A stretch of 14,549 bases of DNA. It comes from an uncultured Alphaproteobacteria bacterium (GTDB lineage Bacteria; Pseudomonadota; Alphaproteobacteria; RUG11792). Shown piece by piece: positions 14,456-14,549 of the stretch. The notes beneath the pieces are model-generated. The model searched no databases, was not told where the DNA came from, and was given only the letters and a program-made list of their open reading frames with translations. Position numbers and translations under genes: made by a program. Location of the stretch: positions 1 through 14,549 of the forward strand of contig CAUDEV010000029.1 of assembly GCA_958448685.1 (NCBI GenBank), written 5' to 3'. Each line of letters opens with the position of its first letter. Positions within the stretch are counted from its first letter, which is position 1.

Positions 14456-14514
14456 CAGAGTACTATTGCGTCGGAATATTCACTATATGAGTATTCCAAT
14501 GCAATAGTGCACTG
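14456..14514. repeat. Hairpin-forming inverted repeat at the right edge of the window
   Basis: ACTATTGC (14462-14469) pairs with GCAATAGT (14501-14508), and GGAATA (14473-14478) with TATTCC (14492-14497). Pairing extends inward to a CTATA loop and outward with one mismatch and one G-T to 14456/14514. There is no T-run after it. The region also carries an imperfect direct repeat (TATGAGTATCC at 14416 and TATGAGTATTCC at 14486, each followed by similar sequence). It may be the edge of another mobile element or part of an intergenic repeat. Confidence 0.55.
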
Positions 14515-14549
14515 TTTCCGATATATCAATTGCTAATTGCAGACAACAT

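Noticed and set aside
1..14549. CRISPR array, tRNA, rRNA or phage genes
   Set aside because: I saw no regularly spaced repeats, no tRNA-like cloverleaf and no phage structural or integrase genes in the window.

Overview
The window looks like the chromosome of a low-GC gut Firmicute, most likely a member of the Lachnospiraceae/Clostridia. The evidence is the AT-rich coding sequence, strong AGGAGG-type ribosome binding sites, AgrC/LytTR-type regulation, BceAB-type transport, and IS1182- and IS66-family elements. All genes read on the + strand. The species cannot be named from the sequence.

Positions 117-4999 hold a compact biosynthetic operon for a ribosomally made, post-translationally modified peptide (RiPP). 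It has a radical SAM/SPASM maturase (117-1679), a 62-residue cysteine-rich precursor peptide (1733-1921), a hairpin-plus-T-run attenuator (1951-1985), an ABC exporter without a C39 peptidase domain (2046-3836), and an M16-type HxxEH metallopeptidase overlapping the exporter by 4 bases (3833-4999). The likely order of events is: the maturase installs Cys-based crosslinks in the core, the M16 enzyme removes the leader, and the exporter secretes the product. The precursor has two SGCxC modules and no GG leader cleavage site.

Positions 5059-6791 are an IS1182-family insertion sequence with 13-bp terminal repeats and an AGTT target duplication. It is heavily decayed: two nonsense codons, a one-base deletion, and an 83-nt perfect-arm palindromic miniature element inserted at a duplicated CTAG. 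The IS landed inside a small ORF that starts on the M16 stop codon; removing the IS and one AGTT restores a 38-codon frame.

Positions 6948-12410 hold the regulation and probable self-protection part: a LytTR response regulator, an AgrC/GHKL-type membrane histidine kinase, a long-loop terminator, a palindromic candidate operator, a DUF1624-type membrane acyltransferase, and a BceA/BceB-like ABC transporter pair. Together with the RiPP operon this resembles a peptide-sensing and immunity module, although that functional link is inferred from proximity.

Positions 12411-14549 hold a 97-nt palindromic element, then an IS66-family element (12589-14409, 8-bp target duplication TTACTTTA). Its tnpA and tnpB are intact, but tnpC has lost about its N-terminal half. 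A hairpin covers the tnpA ribosome binding site. The last 130 bases hold a further hairpin and an imperfect direct repeat, but no gene that I can see.
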